Positions 1 through 7,783 of a stretch of DNA of 17,242 nt are shown piece by piece; the first letter of the stretch is position 1, and every line of letters starts with the position of its first letter. Position numbers and translations under genes: made by a program. Below the pieces are notes generated by a model, which saw only the letters and a program-made list of their open reading frames with translations, searched no databases and had not been told where the DNA came from. Source of the DNA: JAFDWI01 sp964449375 (GTDB lineage: Bacteria; Actinomycetota; Acidimicrobiia; Acidimicrobiales; Iamiaceae); NCBI GenBank assembly GCA_964449375.1, contig CAYVAS010000055.1, positions 1-17,242 of the forward strand. Direction: 5' to 3'.

Positions 1-98
1 GGGTCGTCGACGGCAACCTCGTCACCGGCCAGAACCAGAACGCCGGGCCGATGGTGGCCCGGGAACTCGCCCGAATCGCCGCCACAGGAGCCCACTGA
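1..98 (+). CDS. DJ-1/PfpI (type 1 glutamine amidotransferase-like) family protein, 3' end only
   Basis: Only the last 31 full codons are present, read from base 3 to a TGA stop at 96-98. The fragment reads VVDGNLVTGQNQNAGPMVAR and ends with a short helix. The string DGNLVTGQN followed by an amphipathic C-terminal helix is typical of the end of DJ-1/PfpI and Hsp31-like proteins, where N-L-[IV]-T-G-Q-N-P closes the last strand. This family includes glyoxalase III or deglycase chaperones and class I amidotransferase-like enzymes; the catalytic Cys and His lie outside the window, so no activity can be assigned. The downstream sulfatase begins 3 bases after this stop, and its ribosome-binding site (AGGAG, 86-90) lies inside this gene, so the two are probably co-transcribed. 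Confidence 0.6.
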   Translation, partial: VVDGNLVTGQNQNAGPMVARELARIAATGAH

Positions 99-101
99 GC
101 C

Positions 102-2369
102 GTGTCCTCTCCCGAATGGTTCCAGGGCCGCATCGGCCGCACCCACACCGAGTCGGAGCCCTTCTTCGCCACCCCGCCCCACCCGGGGCCCGACGCTCCC
201 AACGTGGTCGTGGTGCTGCTGGACGACACCGGCTTCGCCCAACTCGGCTGCTACGGCTCGGCGGTGGAGACCCCGCACATCGACGCGCTCGCCGCCAACG
301 GGTTGCAGTTCACGAACTTCCACGTGACCCCGCTGTGCTCACCGACCCGGGCGGCGTTGCTGACCGGTCGCTCCCAACACGCGGTGGGCATGCGGGCCCT
401 GTCGAACTTCGACACCGGGTACCCCAACCAGATCGGCCACATCTCCGACCACGCCGCCACCGTCGCAGAGGTGCTCCGCGCCGAGGGCTACAGCACTTTC
501 TGCACCGGCAAGTGGCACCTGGCCTCCATGGAACACTGCTCCGCGGCCGGTCCCTTCGACCAGTGGCCCCTGGGCCGGGGCTTCGACCGCTTCTACGGGT
601 TTCTCGACGGCGAGACCGACCAGTTCCATCCCTCCCTGATCGCCGACAACCACTCGGTCGACCCGCCCCGGACTCCCGAGGAGGGCTACCACCTGTCCGA
701 GGACCTCGTCGACCAGCTCCTCGCGATGGTCTCCGACTCGGTCGGGATCCGACCGGACCGGCCCTTCTTCGCCTACGTGCCCTTCGGCGCGACCCACGCC
801 CCGCACCAGGCACCTGCCGAGTACCTGGAGCGGTACCGCGGCCGCTTCGACGAGGGCTGGGACGTCCACCGCGAGGCCTGCTACGCCCGCCAGCTCGAGC
901 TCGGGGTGATTCCCGCCCACACCCGTCTGGCGCCCCGCAATCCCGGCGTCGAGCCCTGGGACGAGTTGCCCGTGAACCAGCAGCGGCTCGCGGCCCGGCT
1001 CCAGGAGGCCTTCGCCGCGTTCCTGGACCACACCGACGACCAGATCGGCCGGCTCGTCGCGGGTCTGGAGCGTCTCGGAGTGCTCGACGACACGATCCTG
1101 GTGGTCCTGGCGGACAACGGCGCCTCACAGGAGGGCGGCCCCTTCGGCGTCATGCACGAGATGAAGTTCTTCAACGGGATCCTGGAGACCCCCGACGAGG
1201 CGATCGAACGCATCGACGACATCGGCGGACCCCACAGCCACACCAACTACCCGTGGGGCTGGGCGCAGTGCGGTAACACCCCGTTCCGCTGGTACAAGCA
1301 GAACACCCACGAAGGCGGCGTACACGTGCCCATGATCTGGCACTGGCCCGCGGGTATCGAGGAGTCCCAGCGCGGCACCAGACGTGACCAGTTCGTGTAC
1401 GTGTCCGACATCGTGCCCACCATCTACGAACTGATCGGGGTGACCCCGCCCGAGACCCATCGCGGTCTCGACCAACTCCCGGTCACCGGTTCCTCCTTCG
1501 CCTCGGTGCTCGACGACCCGGACGCGCCGGCCACCAACACCTGCCAGTACTTCGAGATGGCCGGATCCCGCGCGCTGGTGGCAGGGGAGTGGAAGGCGGT
1601 CCAGAAGCACACCCCCGGCGCCGACTACGCGACCGAGACCTGGGAGCTGTACCACCTCGGCAACGACCCCTCGGAGACCGAGGACCTGGCCGAGGCCGAA
1701 CCCGAACGTCTGGCCGAGCTGGTCGAGCTGTGGTGGACCGAGGCCGACCGGCACGGGGTCCTCCCCCTGGACGACCGGCTGATCGAGCTGTTCGGGGCGC
1801 GCTTCCGCGACAACTCCCCGCACCCGGTGGACCGCCGCTACGTGTACCGCCCGCCCATGTCACCGCTGCCCGCTCAGGCTGCGGCCCCGATCGGAGGTCG
1901 CAGCTTCGACCTGATCGCCCGGGTCGATCGGGAACCGGGTGACGAGGGGGTCCTGTTCGCCACCGGCACCCAGAACTCCGGGATCAGCGTGTTCGTCCAG
2001 AACGACCGCTTCGTGGTCGACTACAACGCGTTCGACGACCACGTCGTCGTCGAGTCCGACGTTCCGGTGCCCACCGGCGCGGTCGAACTCGTGGCGCGGT
2101 TCCGTCGTGGCGAGGGCATGGTCGGCTCGGTCGCGCTCGAGGTGGACGGCTTCGAGGCGGGCGCCGCGGAGCTTCCGTTGCTGATGCGGGTGATCTCGTC
2201 GGTGGGTGCCAGCATCGGCCGCGACCACGGCTCGACGGTGTCGGCCCGTTACGGCGGGCCCTTCCCCTTCAGTGGCGACCTGACCGAGCTGGTGATCCAG
2301 ATCGTCTCGACGCGCCCCGCGGACGGATCCGACGAGGCCGCCCGGCGCGAGGGCATGGCACGGCAGTGA
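102..2369 (+). CDS. Type I sulfatase (arylsulfatase, formylglycine-dependent), cytoplasmic, 755 aa
   Basis: Predicted to hydrolyse sulfate esters. The alkaline-phosphatase-fold sulfatase core is clear: metal-binding DD at residues 41-42, the signature C79-S-P-T-R83 whose Cys is oxidised to formylglycine, TGKWHL (K137, H139), the metal-binding D338-N339-G340, and K399 ahead of THEGG. From about residue 590 a beta-rich region resembles the C-terminal domain of the long arylsulfatases (750-790 aa) common in mycobacteria and marine bacteria. No signal peptide or membrane segment is visible, so it is probably cytoplasmic. Activity would require a formylglycine-generating enzyme encoded elsewhere. 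The start is GTG at 102, with AGGAG at 86-90 about 11 bases upstream. Stop TGA; a terminator-like hairpin follows. The substrate cannot be read from the sequence. Confidence 0.93.
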   Translation: MSSPEWFQGRIGRTHTESEPFFATPPHPGPDAPNVVVVLLDDTGFAQLGCYGSAVETPHIDALAANGLQFTNFHVTPLCSPTRAALLTGRSQHAVGMRALSNFDTGYPNQIGHISDHAATVAEVLRAEGYSTFCTGKWHLASMEHCSAAGPFDQWPLGRGFDRFYGFLDGETDQFHPSLIADNHSVDPPRTPEEGYHLSEDLVDQLLAMVSDSVGIRPDRPFFAYVPFGATHAPHQAPAEYLERYRGRFDEGWDVHREACYARQLELGVIPAHTRLAPRNPGVEPWDELPVNQQRLAARLQEAFAAFLDHTDDQIGRLVAGLERLGVLDDTILVVLADNGASQEGGPFGVMHEMKFFNGILETPDEAIERIDDIGGPHSHTNYPWGWAQCGNTPFRWYKQNTHEGGVHVPMIWHWPAGIEESQRGTRRDQFVYVSDIVPTIYELIGVTPPETHRGLDQLPVTGSSFASVLDDPDAPATNTCQYFEMAGSRALVAGEWKAVQKHTPGADYATETWELYHLGNDPSETEDLAEAEPERLAELVELWWTEADRHGVLPLDDRLIELFGARFRDNSPHPVDRRYVYRPPMSPLPAQAAAPIGGRSFDLIARVDREPGDEGVLFATGTQNSGISVFVQNDRFVVDYNAFDDHVVVESDVPVPTGAVELVARFRRGEGMVGSVALEVDGFEAGAAELPLLMRVISSVGASIGRDHGSTVSARYGGPFPFSGDLTELVIQIVSTRPADGSDEAARREGMARQ

Positions 2370-2373
2370 ATCG

Positions 2374-2393
2374 CCGACCTTAGGTCGGGTTTT
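2374..2393 (+). terminator. Short intrinsic terminator-like hairpin after the sulfatase gene
   Basis: A perfect 6-bp stem CCGACC (2374-2379) / GGTCGG (2383-2388) with a TTA loop is followed by GTTTT. It starts 4 bases after the sulfatase stop and lies before the promoter-like element of the protease gene. The stem is short and the T-run only four long, so termination may be incomplete. Confidence 0.55.
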
Positions 2394-2405
2394 CCTCACC
2401 GTCCC

Positions 2406-2411
2406 TAGGCT
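2406..2411 (+). promoter_or_regulatory. Putative -10 hexamer TAGGCT for the HtrA-like protease gene
   Basis: TAGGCT fits the actinobacterial TANNNT -10 pattern. It ends 7 bases before the GTG start at 2419, so transcription would begin at or next to the start codon. No Shine-Dalgarno sequence lies between them (TGACGGAC only), which suits a leaderless mRNA. No convincing -35 element is seen; the expected place overlaps the preceding hairpin. Confidence 0.5.
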
Positions 2412-2418
2412 GACGGAC

Positions 2419-3636
2419 GTGACTTGGAACATCGATCCCGGCAGTTCACCGCCCACGAGAGAACACGCCTGGTTTCCGGCGGCGCCTCCCACCGCGCCGC
2501 CGACCTCCGAGGGCCCCACGGGCCCCCAGGTCCCCGCGTCCACCCCGGCGTCCTCCCCTCCCTCCCTCCAGCGCCGGGGTGGACCGGGTCGATTGGTGGC
2601 CTCGGTCGCCGTGGGCGCGGTCCTCGCGCTCGTGGTGGGGTTCTTCGCCGGTCGGGTCACCTCGTCGACCTCTCCCAGCGTGGCGGTGGCCGAAGCCGTC
2701 GCCGAGGCCCGGGTGACCCCGGCGGGGACGGGACCGGCACCGCTCACCGGCAGAGAACCCGAACCGGTGGCTGCCGTGGCCGAGGTGCTCTCGCCCGCCG
2801 CGGTGCAGCTCCAGGGGGAACAGGATCTGGGCTCGGGCTTCATCTACGACTCCAGCGGGCTGATCCTGACCGCCGCGCACGTGGTGTCGGGCAACGACAC
2901 CATGACCGTCCGGCTGCACGACGGCACCCAGGTCGAGGGCACGATCGTCGGCGCGGACGACGCCACCGACGTGGCGGTGGTCCGCATCGACGTGTCCCGT
3001 GACCTGCCCGTCGCGCAGCTCGCGGTGAGTGCCAAGGTCGAGGTCGGCCAGCTCGCGATCGCCGTGGGCAGCCCCTACGGCCTCACCCAGAGCGTCACCT
3101 CGGGCATCGTCAGCGCGGTCAACCGGACGGTCCCCACGACCAACAACCACACCGTGGCGATGATCCAGACCGACGCCCCGATCAACCCGGGCAACTCCGG
3201 AGGCATGCTCGCCAACCGTCACGGTCAGGTGATCGGCGTGAACGACTCGATCATCACCGGCGGCCAGTCCGGATCCGAGGCGGGCAACGTGGGGGTGGGG
3301 TTCGCGATCCCCATCGACCTGGCCAAGTCGGTCGCCGACCAGCTCGTCGCCGGCGAGCCCATCGAGTTCGGCTTCCTCGGCGTGACGACCCAGACCGCCG
3401 ACGGCTCCCGGGTGGGCGGTCTGGTGACCCAGGTCGAACCGGGCAGTCCCGCCGACGAGGCCGGCCTGGCGACCGGCGACGTGGTCGTGCGGGTCGACGA
3501 CAGCCCGGTCGCCAGCGGCGTGGACCTGGCCGCCGCGATCAAGGCCCGCAAGCCGGGCGACACCGTGGAGCTGACCCTGGTCCGGGATGGTGAAGAGGAG
3601 CGGGTGACCGTCACCCTCGGGCGATCGCCCGACTGA
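2419..3636 (+). CDS. Membrane-anchored HtrA/DegP-like trypsin-family serine protease with one PDZ domain
   Basis: A 405-aa protein. Residues 1-54 are Pro/Ser/Thr-rich and likely cytoplasmic. Residues about 55-78 form one transmembrane helix. A trypsin-like domain follows with the full triad: H154 (LTAAHVV), D184 (TDVAVVRI) and S260 (PINPGNSGGML). A PDZ domain occupies about residues 310-400, including EFGFLGV and the P-A-D-E-A-G-L carboxylate-loop region. HtrA proteases degrade or refold damaged proteins in the cell envelope; the topology places the protease outside the membrane. Actinobacteria carry several paralogues (HtrA, PepD, DegP types), and I cannot say which one this is. The start is GTG 2419, with no Shine-Dalgarno but a TAGGCT hexamer just upstream. 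It ends 25 bases before ftsY, which appears to have its own promoter. Confidence 0.92.
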   Translation: MTWNIDPGSSPPTREHAWFPAAPPTAPPTSEGPTGPQVPASTPASSPPSLQRRGGPGRLVASVAVGAVLALVVGFFAGRVTSSTSPSVAVAEAVAEARVTPAGTGPAPLTGREPEPVAAVAEVLSPAAVQLQGEQDLGSGFIYDSSGLILTAAHVVSGNDTMTVRLHDGTQVEGTIVGADDATDVAVVRIDVSRDLPVAQLAVSAKVEVGQLAIAVGSPYGLTQSVTSGIVSAVNRTVPTTNNHTVAMIQTDAPINPGNSGGMLANRHGQVIGVNDSIITGGQSGSEAGNVGVGFAIPIDLAKSVADQLVAGEPIEFGFLGVTTQTADGSRVGGLVTQVEPGSPADEAGLATGDVVVRVDDSPVASGVDLAAAIKARKPGDTVELTLVRDGEEERVTVTLGRSPD

Positions 3637-3645
3637 AGCCGACGC

Positions 3646-3651
3646 TAGGCT
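3646..3651 (+). promoter_or_regulatory. Putative -10 hexamer TAGGCT for ftsY
   Basis: The same hexamer as at 2406 sits 10 bases before the ftsY ATG (3662). The intervening bases (CGAACGCTTC) contain no Shine-Dalgarno sequence. The predicted start of transcription would leave a leader of about 0-4 bases. No clear -35 element. Confidence 0.5.
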
Positions 3652-3661
3652 CGAACGCTTC

Positions 3662-4774
3662 ATGGACATCTGGCTGCTGCTGCTGATCATCGCGGTCGTC
3701 GTCGTCGGAGTCGCAGGGTTCCTGCTGGTTCCCCGACGGCGCGACGACGTCCTCGACGAACCGCCCGTCACGGTCGGCGAACCGGAACTCGCCGAACCGG
3801 AGGTCGCCGAACCGGAACTCGCCGAACCCGAGGTCGCCGAACCCGAAGCCGTCGCGCCCGTCCGACCCCGGCTGCGTGACCGGCTCGGCAAGGCCCGCAG
3901 CACCCTGTCGGGCTACCTGGCCTCGGTCGTGGGTCGGTCGGGCATCGACCAGGGGACCTGGGACGACCTGGAGGAGGCCCTGATCCGGGCCGACGTGGGC
4001 GTGACCTTGACCGCCGAGATCCTCGAGGGTGTCCGTGAGCGGGTGGCCGCCGAGTCGATCCGGGAACCCGATGCGCTGCTCGCCGCGTTGCGTGCCGACC
4101 TCACCGAGCGGCTCGAACGGGTCGACCGGACCCTGGCGCCGCTGCAGGAGGGCACCAACGTGTGGCTGGTGGTGGGCGTCAACGGGGTCGGCAAGACCAC
4201 CACGGTGGGCAAGCTGGGCGCCCGCTACAGCCGAGAGGGTGCCTCGGTGGTGATGGTGGCCGGCGACACCTTCCGGGCCGCGGCCGCCGAACAGCTCCAG
4301 ACCTGGGCCGAGCGTTGCGACGCCCACTTCGTGCGTGGCGCCGAGGGAGCGGACCCCTCCTCGGTGGTCTTCGACGGGATCGAGGCCGGCGCGGCCCGCG
4401 GTGCTGATCTGGTGCTGGCCGACACCGCCGGGCGGCTGCACAACAAGGCCAACCTCATGGAGGAGCTGTCCAAGGTGCGCCGCGTCGCCGAGAAGGCCCC
4501 CGGCGCGGTGACCGAGGTGCTGCTGGTGATCGACGCCACCACCGGACAGAACGGGCTGTCCCAGGCCCGGGTGTTCACCGAAGCCACCGACGTCACCGGC
4601 GTGGTGCTCACCAAGCTGGACGGTTCGGCCAAGGGTGGCATCGTGCTCGCCATCCAGTCCGAACTGCAGATTCCAGTCAAGCTCGTGGGTCTGGGAGAAT
4701 CGGCCGAAGACCTCGTCGACTTCGAACCGGCCGAGTTCGTCGACGCCCTGCTCACCGTGGGAGAAGACCCGTGA
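3662..4774 (+). CDS. ftsY: Signal recognition particle receptor FtsY
   Basis: The SRP receptor GTPase docks the Ffh-ribosome-nascent chain complex at the membrane for co-translational insertion. In this 370-aa protein, residues 3-23 form an N-terminal transmembrane helix, as in many actinobacterial FtsY proteins. Residues 40-62 are an acidic EPELA/EPEVA repeat linker. The four-helix N domain runs from about 70 to 155 and the G domain from about 165 to 365. GTPase motifs are complete: P-loop G172-V-N-G-V-G-K-T179, D254-T-A-G-R258, and T317-K-L-D320 followed by GSAKGG. The ATG at 3662 keeps the membrane anchor. The stop overlaps the next gene by GTGA, so the two are probably translationally coupled. 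ffh follows after that single small gene. Confidence 0.97.
   Translation: MDIWLLLLIIAVVVVGVAGFLLVPRRRDDVLDEPPVTVGEPELAEPEVAEPELAEPEVAEPEAVAPVRPRLRDRLGKARSTLSGYLASVVGRSGIDQGTWDDLEEALIRADVGVTLTAEILEGVRERVAAESIREPDALLAALRADLTERLERVDRTLAPLQEGTNVWLVVGVNGVGKTTTVGKLGARYSREGASVVMVAGDTFRAAAAEQLQTWAERCDAHFVRGAEGADPSSVVFDGIEAGAARGADLVLADTAGRLHNKANLMEELSKVRRVAEKAPGAVTEVLLVIDATTGQNGLSQARVFTEATDVTGVVLTKLDGSAKGGIVLAIQSELQIPVKLVGLGESAEDLVDFEPAEFVDALLTVGEDP
3779..3847 (+). repeat. Tandem 15-base repeat in ftsY encoding EPE[LV]A
   Basis: Four complete 15-base units alternate between EPELA and EPEVA, and a fifth unit begins EPEA. They encode residues 40-62 of FtsY, an acidic, probably unstructured linker between the membrane helix and the NG domain. 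Units differ at only a few bases, so the array may vary in copy number by slippage. Confidence 0.85.
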
Positions 4775-5253
4775 TCGTCAAGCTCTTGGCACTGCCGCTG
4801 CGCCTGGGCGTCGGCGGTGTTCGTCGCCTGGGACTGCGCCGCCTGGTGCTGGTCGCGCTGGGCGCGGCCGCCGCGACGCTGCTCACCCCGGTCTCGGGTC
4901 CGGAGCTGCGCCGCCGGCTCGCCCTGGCCATCGCCCAGCGCCGCGCGGGCGCCGAGCCGACCGTCGAGGAACGGGTCCGGCGCCGCCTGGCCGATTCGCC
5001 GCGCACCTGGCACCTGGATCAGCCCGAGGTGGTGGCCGTGCGCGGCGAACACGAGACCGACTGGCAGATCATCCTGGCGGGCACCGCGCCCGACGAGGCC
5101 GCGCGCACCGACCTGGAGGTCGCGGCCCGGGCGGTCGTCGGCGTGGCCGACGTCGACAACCGGATCCGTCTCGCGGGAGACCGTCACGGGGCGACCGGCG
5201 ACGACCGGCCCGTGACAGGCGGCGAGGACGTGCGCCCCGACGACGAGGACTGA
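4771..5253 (+). CDS. Small membrane protein with BON-like domain, between ftsY and ffh
   Basis: A 160-aa protein of unknown function. Residues 1-23 are basic. A transmembrane helix lies at about 24-42 (RLVLVALGAAAATLLTPV). Residues about 66-133 resemble a BON domain: VEERVRRRLADS, then a strand (WQIILAGTAP), then a helix and a closing strand (ARAVVGVADVDNRIRL). BON domains are usually membrane- or lipid-associated modules. The C-terminus (134-160) is acidic and probably disordered. The GTG start at 4771 overlaps the ftsY stop in GTGA, and ffh begins 7 bases after its TGA, so it is embedded in an SRP operon. A role in membrane targeting is suggested only by position. The domain call rests on pattern recognition and is moderately sure. 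Confidence 0.7.
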   Translation: MIVKLLALPLRLGVGGVRRLGLRRLVLVALGAAAATLLTPVSGPELRRRLALAIAQRRAGAEPTVEERVRRRLADSPRTWHLDQPEVVAVRGEHETDWQIILAGTAPDEAARTDLEVAARAVVGVADVDNRIRLAGDRHGATGDDRPVTGGEDVRPDDED

Positions 5254-5260
5254 AAGCACC

Positions 5261-6694
5261 GTGTTCGAATCGCTCTCCGACAAGTTCGACGGCATCTTCA
5301 AGCGCCTGCGCGGCCACGGACGCCTCGGTGAGGCCGAGGTCGACGAGGTCCTGCGCGAGATCCGCCTTGCGCTGCTCGAGGCCGACGTCAACTTCGTGGT
5401 GGTCCGCAACCTGCTCGAGCGGATCCGGGAACGCTGTGTGGGTGCCGAGCTGCACCAGGCGCTGAACCCGGCCCAGCAGGTCATCGACATCGTCCACTCC
5501 GAGCTCATCGAGATCCTCGGAGGCGAGGCGCTGCGGATCACCTACGCCTCCCAGCCACCCACCGTGGTGCTGATGGCCGGGCTGCAGGGCTCGGGCAAGA
5601 CCACCACCTCGGCCAAACTGGCGCGCTGGTTCAAGTCCCAGGGACGCAACCCCCTGCTGGTCGGAGCCGACCTGCAGCGTCCCGCGGCGGTGGCCCAGCT
5701 CCGCACGCTGGCCTCGCAGGTGGGGGTACCGGTGTACTCCGCGGACGACGAGATCGTGGCCTCGGGCACCGGCGACCCGGTGGCCGTGGCCGAAGGGGCC
5801 CTCGACGAGGCGCGCCGGTTGGGACGCGACGTGGTGATCGTGGACACCGCGGGTCGGCTCTCCATCGACGAGGAGCTCATGGCCCAGGTCCGCGCCATCG
5901 AAGGGGTGCTCGAACCGCACTACACGTTCCTCGTCGTGGACGCGATGACCGGCCAGGACGCGGTCACCACCGCCGAGAACTTCGCGGCGTCGCTGTCGCT
6001 CGACGGCGTGATCCTCACCAAGCTCGACGGCGACGCACGCGGCGGCGCGGCGTTGTCGGTCAAGGAGGTCGTGGGAAAGCCGATCGCGTTCGCGTCGACC
6101 GGCGAGAAGCTGGCCGATTTCGACCTGTTCCACCCGGATCGGCTCGCCGGGCGCATCCTGGGCCACGGCGACGTGCTCACCCTCATCGAGAAGGCCAAGG
6201 AGGCCTTCGACGAGGCCGAGGCCGAAGCGGCCGCCGCCCGCTTGATGGAGGGGACCTTCACCCTGGAGGACTTCCTGGACCAGATGCAACAGGTCCGCAA
6301 GATGGGCCCGATCGGCGGCCTGGTGGGGATGCTGCCCGGGTTGCCCAAGGAACTCAAGAACACCGAGATCGACGACCGCGAGGTCGACCGGCTCGAGGCC
6401 ATCATCCGCTCGATGACCCCCGAGGAGCGGCGCAAGCCCGACATCATCGACGGGTCCCGCCGGCTGCGAATCGCGAACGGTTCGGGTGCCACCACCGCCG
6501 AGGTCAATCAGCTGCTGCGCCAGTTCGGAGAGGTCCAGAGGATGATGAAGCGCTTCGGCGTGGGCGGTTCGAAGCGCAAGAAGAAGAAGGGTCGCAAGTC
6601 CAAGGGCTCCGGACGGGTCACCCCCGCCGGCACCGTGCCCGGGCGCAAGGGGGGACCCGCCAAACCTGAACTGCGACTGCCCGGTTTGAACTGA
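5261..6694 (+). CDS. ffh: Signal recognition particle protein Ffh (SRP54)
   Basis: The SRP GTPase binds 4.5S RNA and signal sequences emerging from the ribosome and delivers them to FtsY. The 477-aa protein has an N domain (about 1-95), a G domain (about 100-295) with P-loop G107-L-Q-G-S-G-K-T114, D195-T-A-G-R and T253-K-L-D256, and a methionine-bearing M domain (about 320-435). In the M domain, GPIGGLVGMLPG forms the signal-sequence loop, and RRLRIANGSG with VNQLLRQF is the conserved RNA-binding part. A lysine-rich tail (SKRKKKKGRKSKG) and a short C-terminal extension follow. The start is GTG 5261, with only a weak GAAAG upstream; MFESLSDKFDGIF matches the usual N-terminus. No 4.5S RNA gene was recognised nearby. 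Confidence 0.97.
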   Translation: MFESLSDKFDGIFKRLRGHGRLGEAEVDEVLREIRLALLEADVNFVVVRNLLERIRERCVGAELHQALNPAQQVIDIVHSELIEILGGEALRITYASQPPTVVLMAGLQGSGKTTTSAKLARWFKSQGRNPLLVGADLQRPAAVAQLRTLASQVGVPVYSADDEIVASGTGDPVAVAEGALDEARRLGRDVVIVDTAGRLSIDEELMAQVRAIEGVLEPHYTFLVVDAMTGQDAVTTAENFAASLSLDGVILTKLDGDARGGAALSVKEVVGKPIAFASTGEKLADFDLFHPDRLAGRILGHGDVLTLIEKAKEAFDEAEAEAAAARLMEGTFTLEDFLDQMQQVRKMGPIGGLVGMLPGLPKELKNTEIDDREVDRLEAIIRSMTPEERRKPDIIDGSRRLRIANGSGATTAEVNQLLRQFGEVQRMMKRFGVGGSKRKKKKGRKSKGSGRVTPAGTVPGRKGGPAKPELRLPGLN

Positions 6695-6750
6695 AGGACC
6701 CCGGGCGAACAGACTTGAGAGCCGTTCTACCTGATGAAAGAAGATCGATT

Positions 6751-7062
6751 GTGGCCGTGAAGCTCCGTTTGACGCGGGTGGGCAAGAAGAAGCAACCGAC
6801 GTACCGCATCGTGGCCGCCGACTCGCGTTCGCCCCGCGACGGTCGGCAGATCGAGATCATCGGTACCTACCAGCCCCGTCTGGAGCCTTCGGGCATCCTG
6901 ATCGACGGCGACCGGGCGCTGCACTGGCTGCGCAACGGTGCCAAGCCCACCGAGACCGTCCAGAAGATCCTGGTCGCCTCGGGGGTGTGGGAGGCCTACA
7001 CCTCCGGCAAGACCACGGTGGAGGCCACCACCGGCACGCCGCCGACCGAGCACGCGTCGTGA
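6751..7062 (+). CDS. rpsP: 30S ribosomal protein S16
   Basis: A small-subunit protein needed for assembly of the 16S 5' domain. The 103-aa product begins MAVKLRLTRVGKKKQPTYRI, the standard S16 N-terminus, which fixes the start at GTG 6751 although the frame is open further upstream. A GAAAGAAGA purine stretch (6736-6744) can serve as ribosome-binding site. Conserved DSR, DGR, IGTYQP and ALHWL segments follow; the tail TGTPPTEHAS is short. It heads the run rpsP-khpA-rimM-trmD, joined to khpA by a GTGA overlap. The 56-base gap before it contains TTGAGA (6715-6720), which resembles a -35 element, but I find no matching -10. Confidence 0.97.
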   Translation: MAVKLRLTRVGKKKQPTYRIVAADSRSPRDGRQIEIIGTYQPRLEPSGILIDGDRALHWLRNGAKPTETVQKILVASGVWEAYTSGKTTVEATTGTPPTEHAS

Positions 7063-7307
7063 GCGGCGACACCGACATCACCGGCGACGTCATCGAATAC
7101 GTCGTGCGGGCCATCGTGGACGTGCCCGAGGCCGTCGAGGTCGATCTGGTGACCGGCGACCCGGACCGTTACGACGTGCGCGTCGCCGACGGCGACATGG
7201 GCCGGGTCATCGGCCGGCGGGGCCACACCGCCGGCGCGATCCGCACCGTCGCCCGGGCCGCGGCGGCGAGTCAGGACCGCACGATCGACGTGGAGTTCGT
7301 CGACTGA
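7059..7307 (+). CDS. khpA: KH-domain RNA-binding protein KhpA (YlqC family)
   Basis: An 82-aa, single-KH-domain protein. The RNA-binding loop is the GxxG motif G52-R-R-G55 in MGRVIGRRGHTAGAIRT, and the rest matches the usual size and helix-strand pattern. In firmicutes KhpA pairs with KhpB and affects cell division; in actinobacteria it sits between rpsP and rimM, as here, which supports the identification. I place the start at GTG 7059, which overlaps the rpsP stop in GTGA; the frame stays open to an earlier GTG at 6987, but that would overlap rpsP deeply and precede the conserved domain. Confidence 0.92.
   Translation: MSGDTDITGDVIEYVVRAIVDVPEAVEVDLVTGDPDRYDVRVADGDMGRVIGRRGHTAGAIRTVARAAAASQDRTIDVEFVD
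7292..7295 (+). promoter_or_regulatory. Shine-Dalgarno GGAG supporting a CTG start for rimM
   Basis: GGAG lies 8 bases before CTG 7304, a normal spacing. The alternative start GTG 7319 has no Shine-Dalgarno in front of it, and it would remove the conserved TLLEV strand. Confidence 0.5.
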
Positions 7308-7783
7308 CCCTGCTCGAGGTGGCCCGGATCGGGCGCGCCCACGGGATCCGGGGCGAGGTCACGGTCACGCTCATCTCCGACCGTGAGGGCCGTGTGGTCC
7401 CCGGCGCCGAATTCGACACCGACGCGCCGACCGGTACCGATCGAAGCGACGCCGTGCTCTGGGTCGCCTCGGTGCGACCCCACGGACGGACCCTCCTGGT
7501 GCGCTTCGAAGGCGTCGACGACCGCGCCGCGGCGGAGGCGTTGCGCGGCACGGTGCTGTACGCCGAGGCCGACGCCTCGGCCGAGGGGATCTGGGCCCAC
7601 CAGGTCATCGGTCTGCAGGTCGTCGACCTGGCGGGCACCGCGCACGGCGAGGTCGTGGCGGTGCAGCAGAACCCCGCCCACGATCTGCTGGTCCTCGACG
7701 ACGACCAGCTCGTGCCCGCGGTGTTCATCGTGCGGGTCGCGGATCAGGTCGTGGTGGACCCGCCCGAAGGGCTCCTGGAGTGA
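7304..7783 (+). CDS. rimM: Ribosome maturation factor RimM
   Basis: A 30S assembly factor that binds S19 and helps 16S 3'-domain maturation. The N-terminal barrel begins TLLEVARIGRAHGIRGEVTV, the family signature. The C-terminal PRC-barrel (about residues 95-159) contains WAHQVIGLQVVD, GEVVAVQQNPAHDLLVL and a final DPPEGLLE. No ATG, GTG or TTG lies just before the conserved start. I propose CTG 7304, which has GGAG upstream and overlaps the khpA stop as CTGA, parallel to the GTGA overlaps of its neighbours; this gives 159 aa. GTG 7319 is the alternative but trims five residues, four of them (TLLE) in the conserved strand. It overlaps trmD by GTGA at 7780. Confidence 0.93.
   Translation: MTLLEVARIGRAHGIRGEVTVTLISDREGRVVPGAEFDTDAPTGTDRSDAVLWVASVRPHGRTLLVRFEGVDDRAAAEALRGTVLYAEADASAEGIWAHQVIGLQVVDLAGTAHGEVVAVQQNPAHDLLVLDDDQLVPAVFIVRVADQVVVDPPEGLLE

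Noticed and set aside
2446..3903. A 485-codon minus-strand open frame with GFGDLGFGEF-like repeats
   Set aside because: The repeats are the antisense image of the FtsY EPELA array, and the rest mirrors the protease gene. No family is recognisable.
6715..6750. TTGAGA as a promoter for rpsP
   Set aside because: No TANNNT hexamer lies 16-19 bases downstream, so the -35-like string alone is not enough to call.
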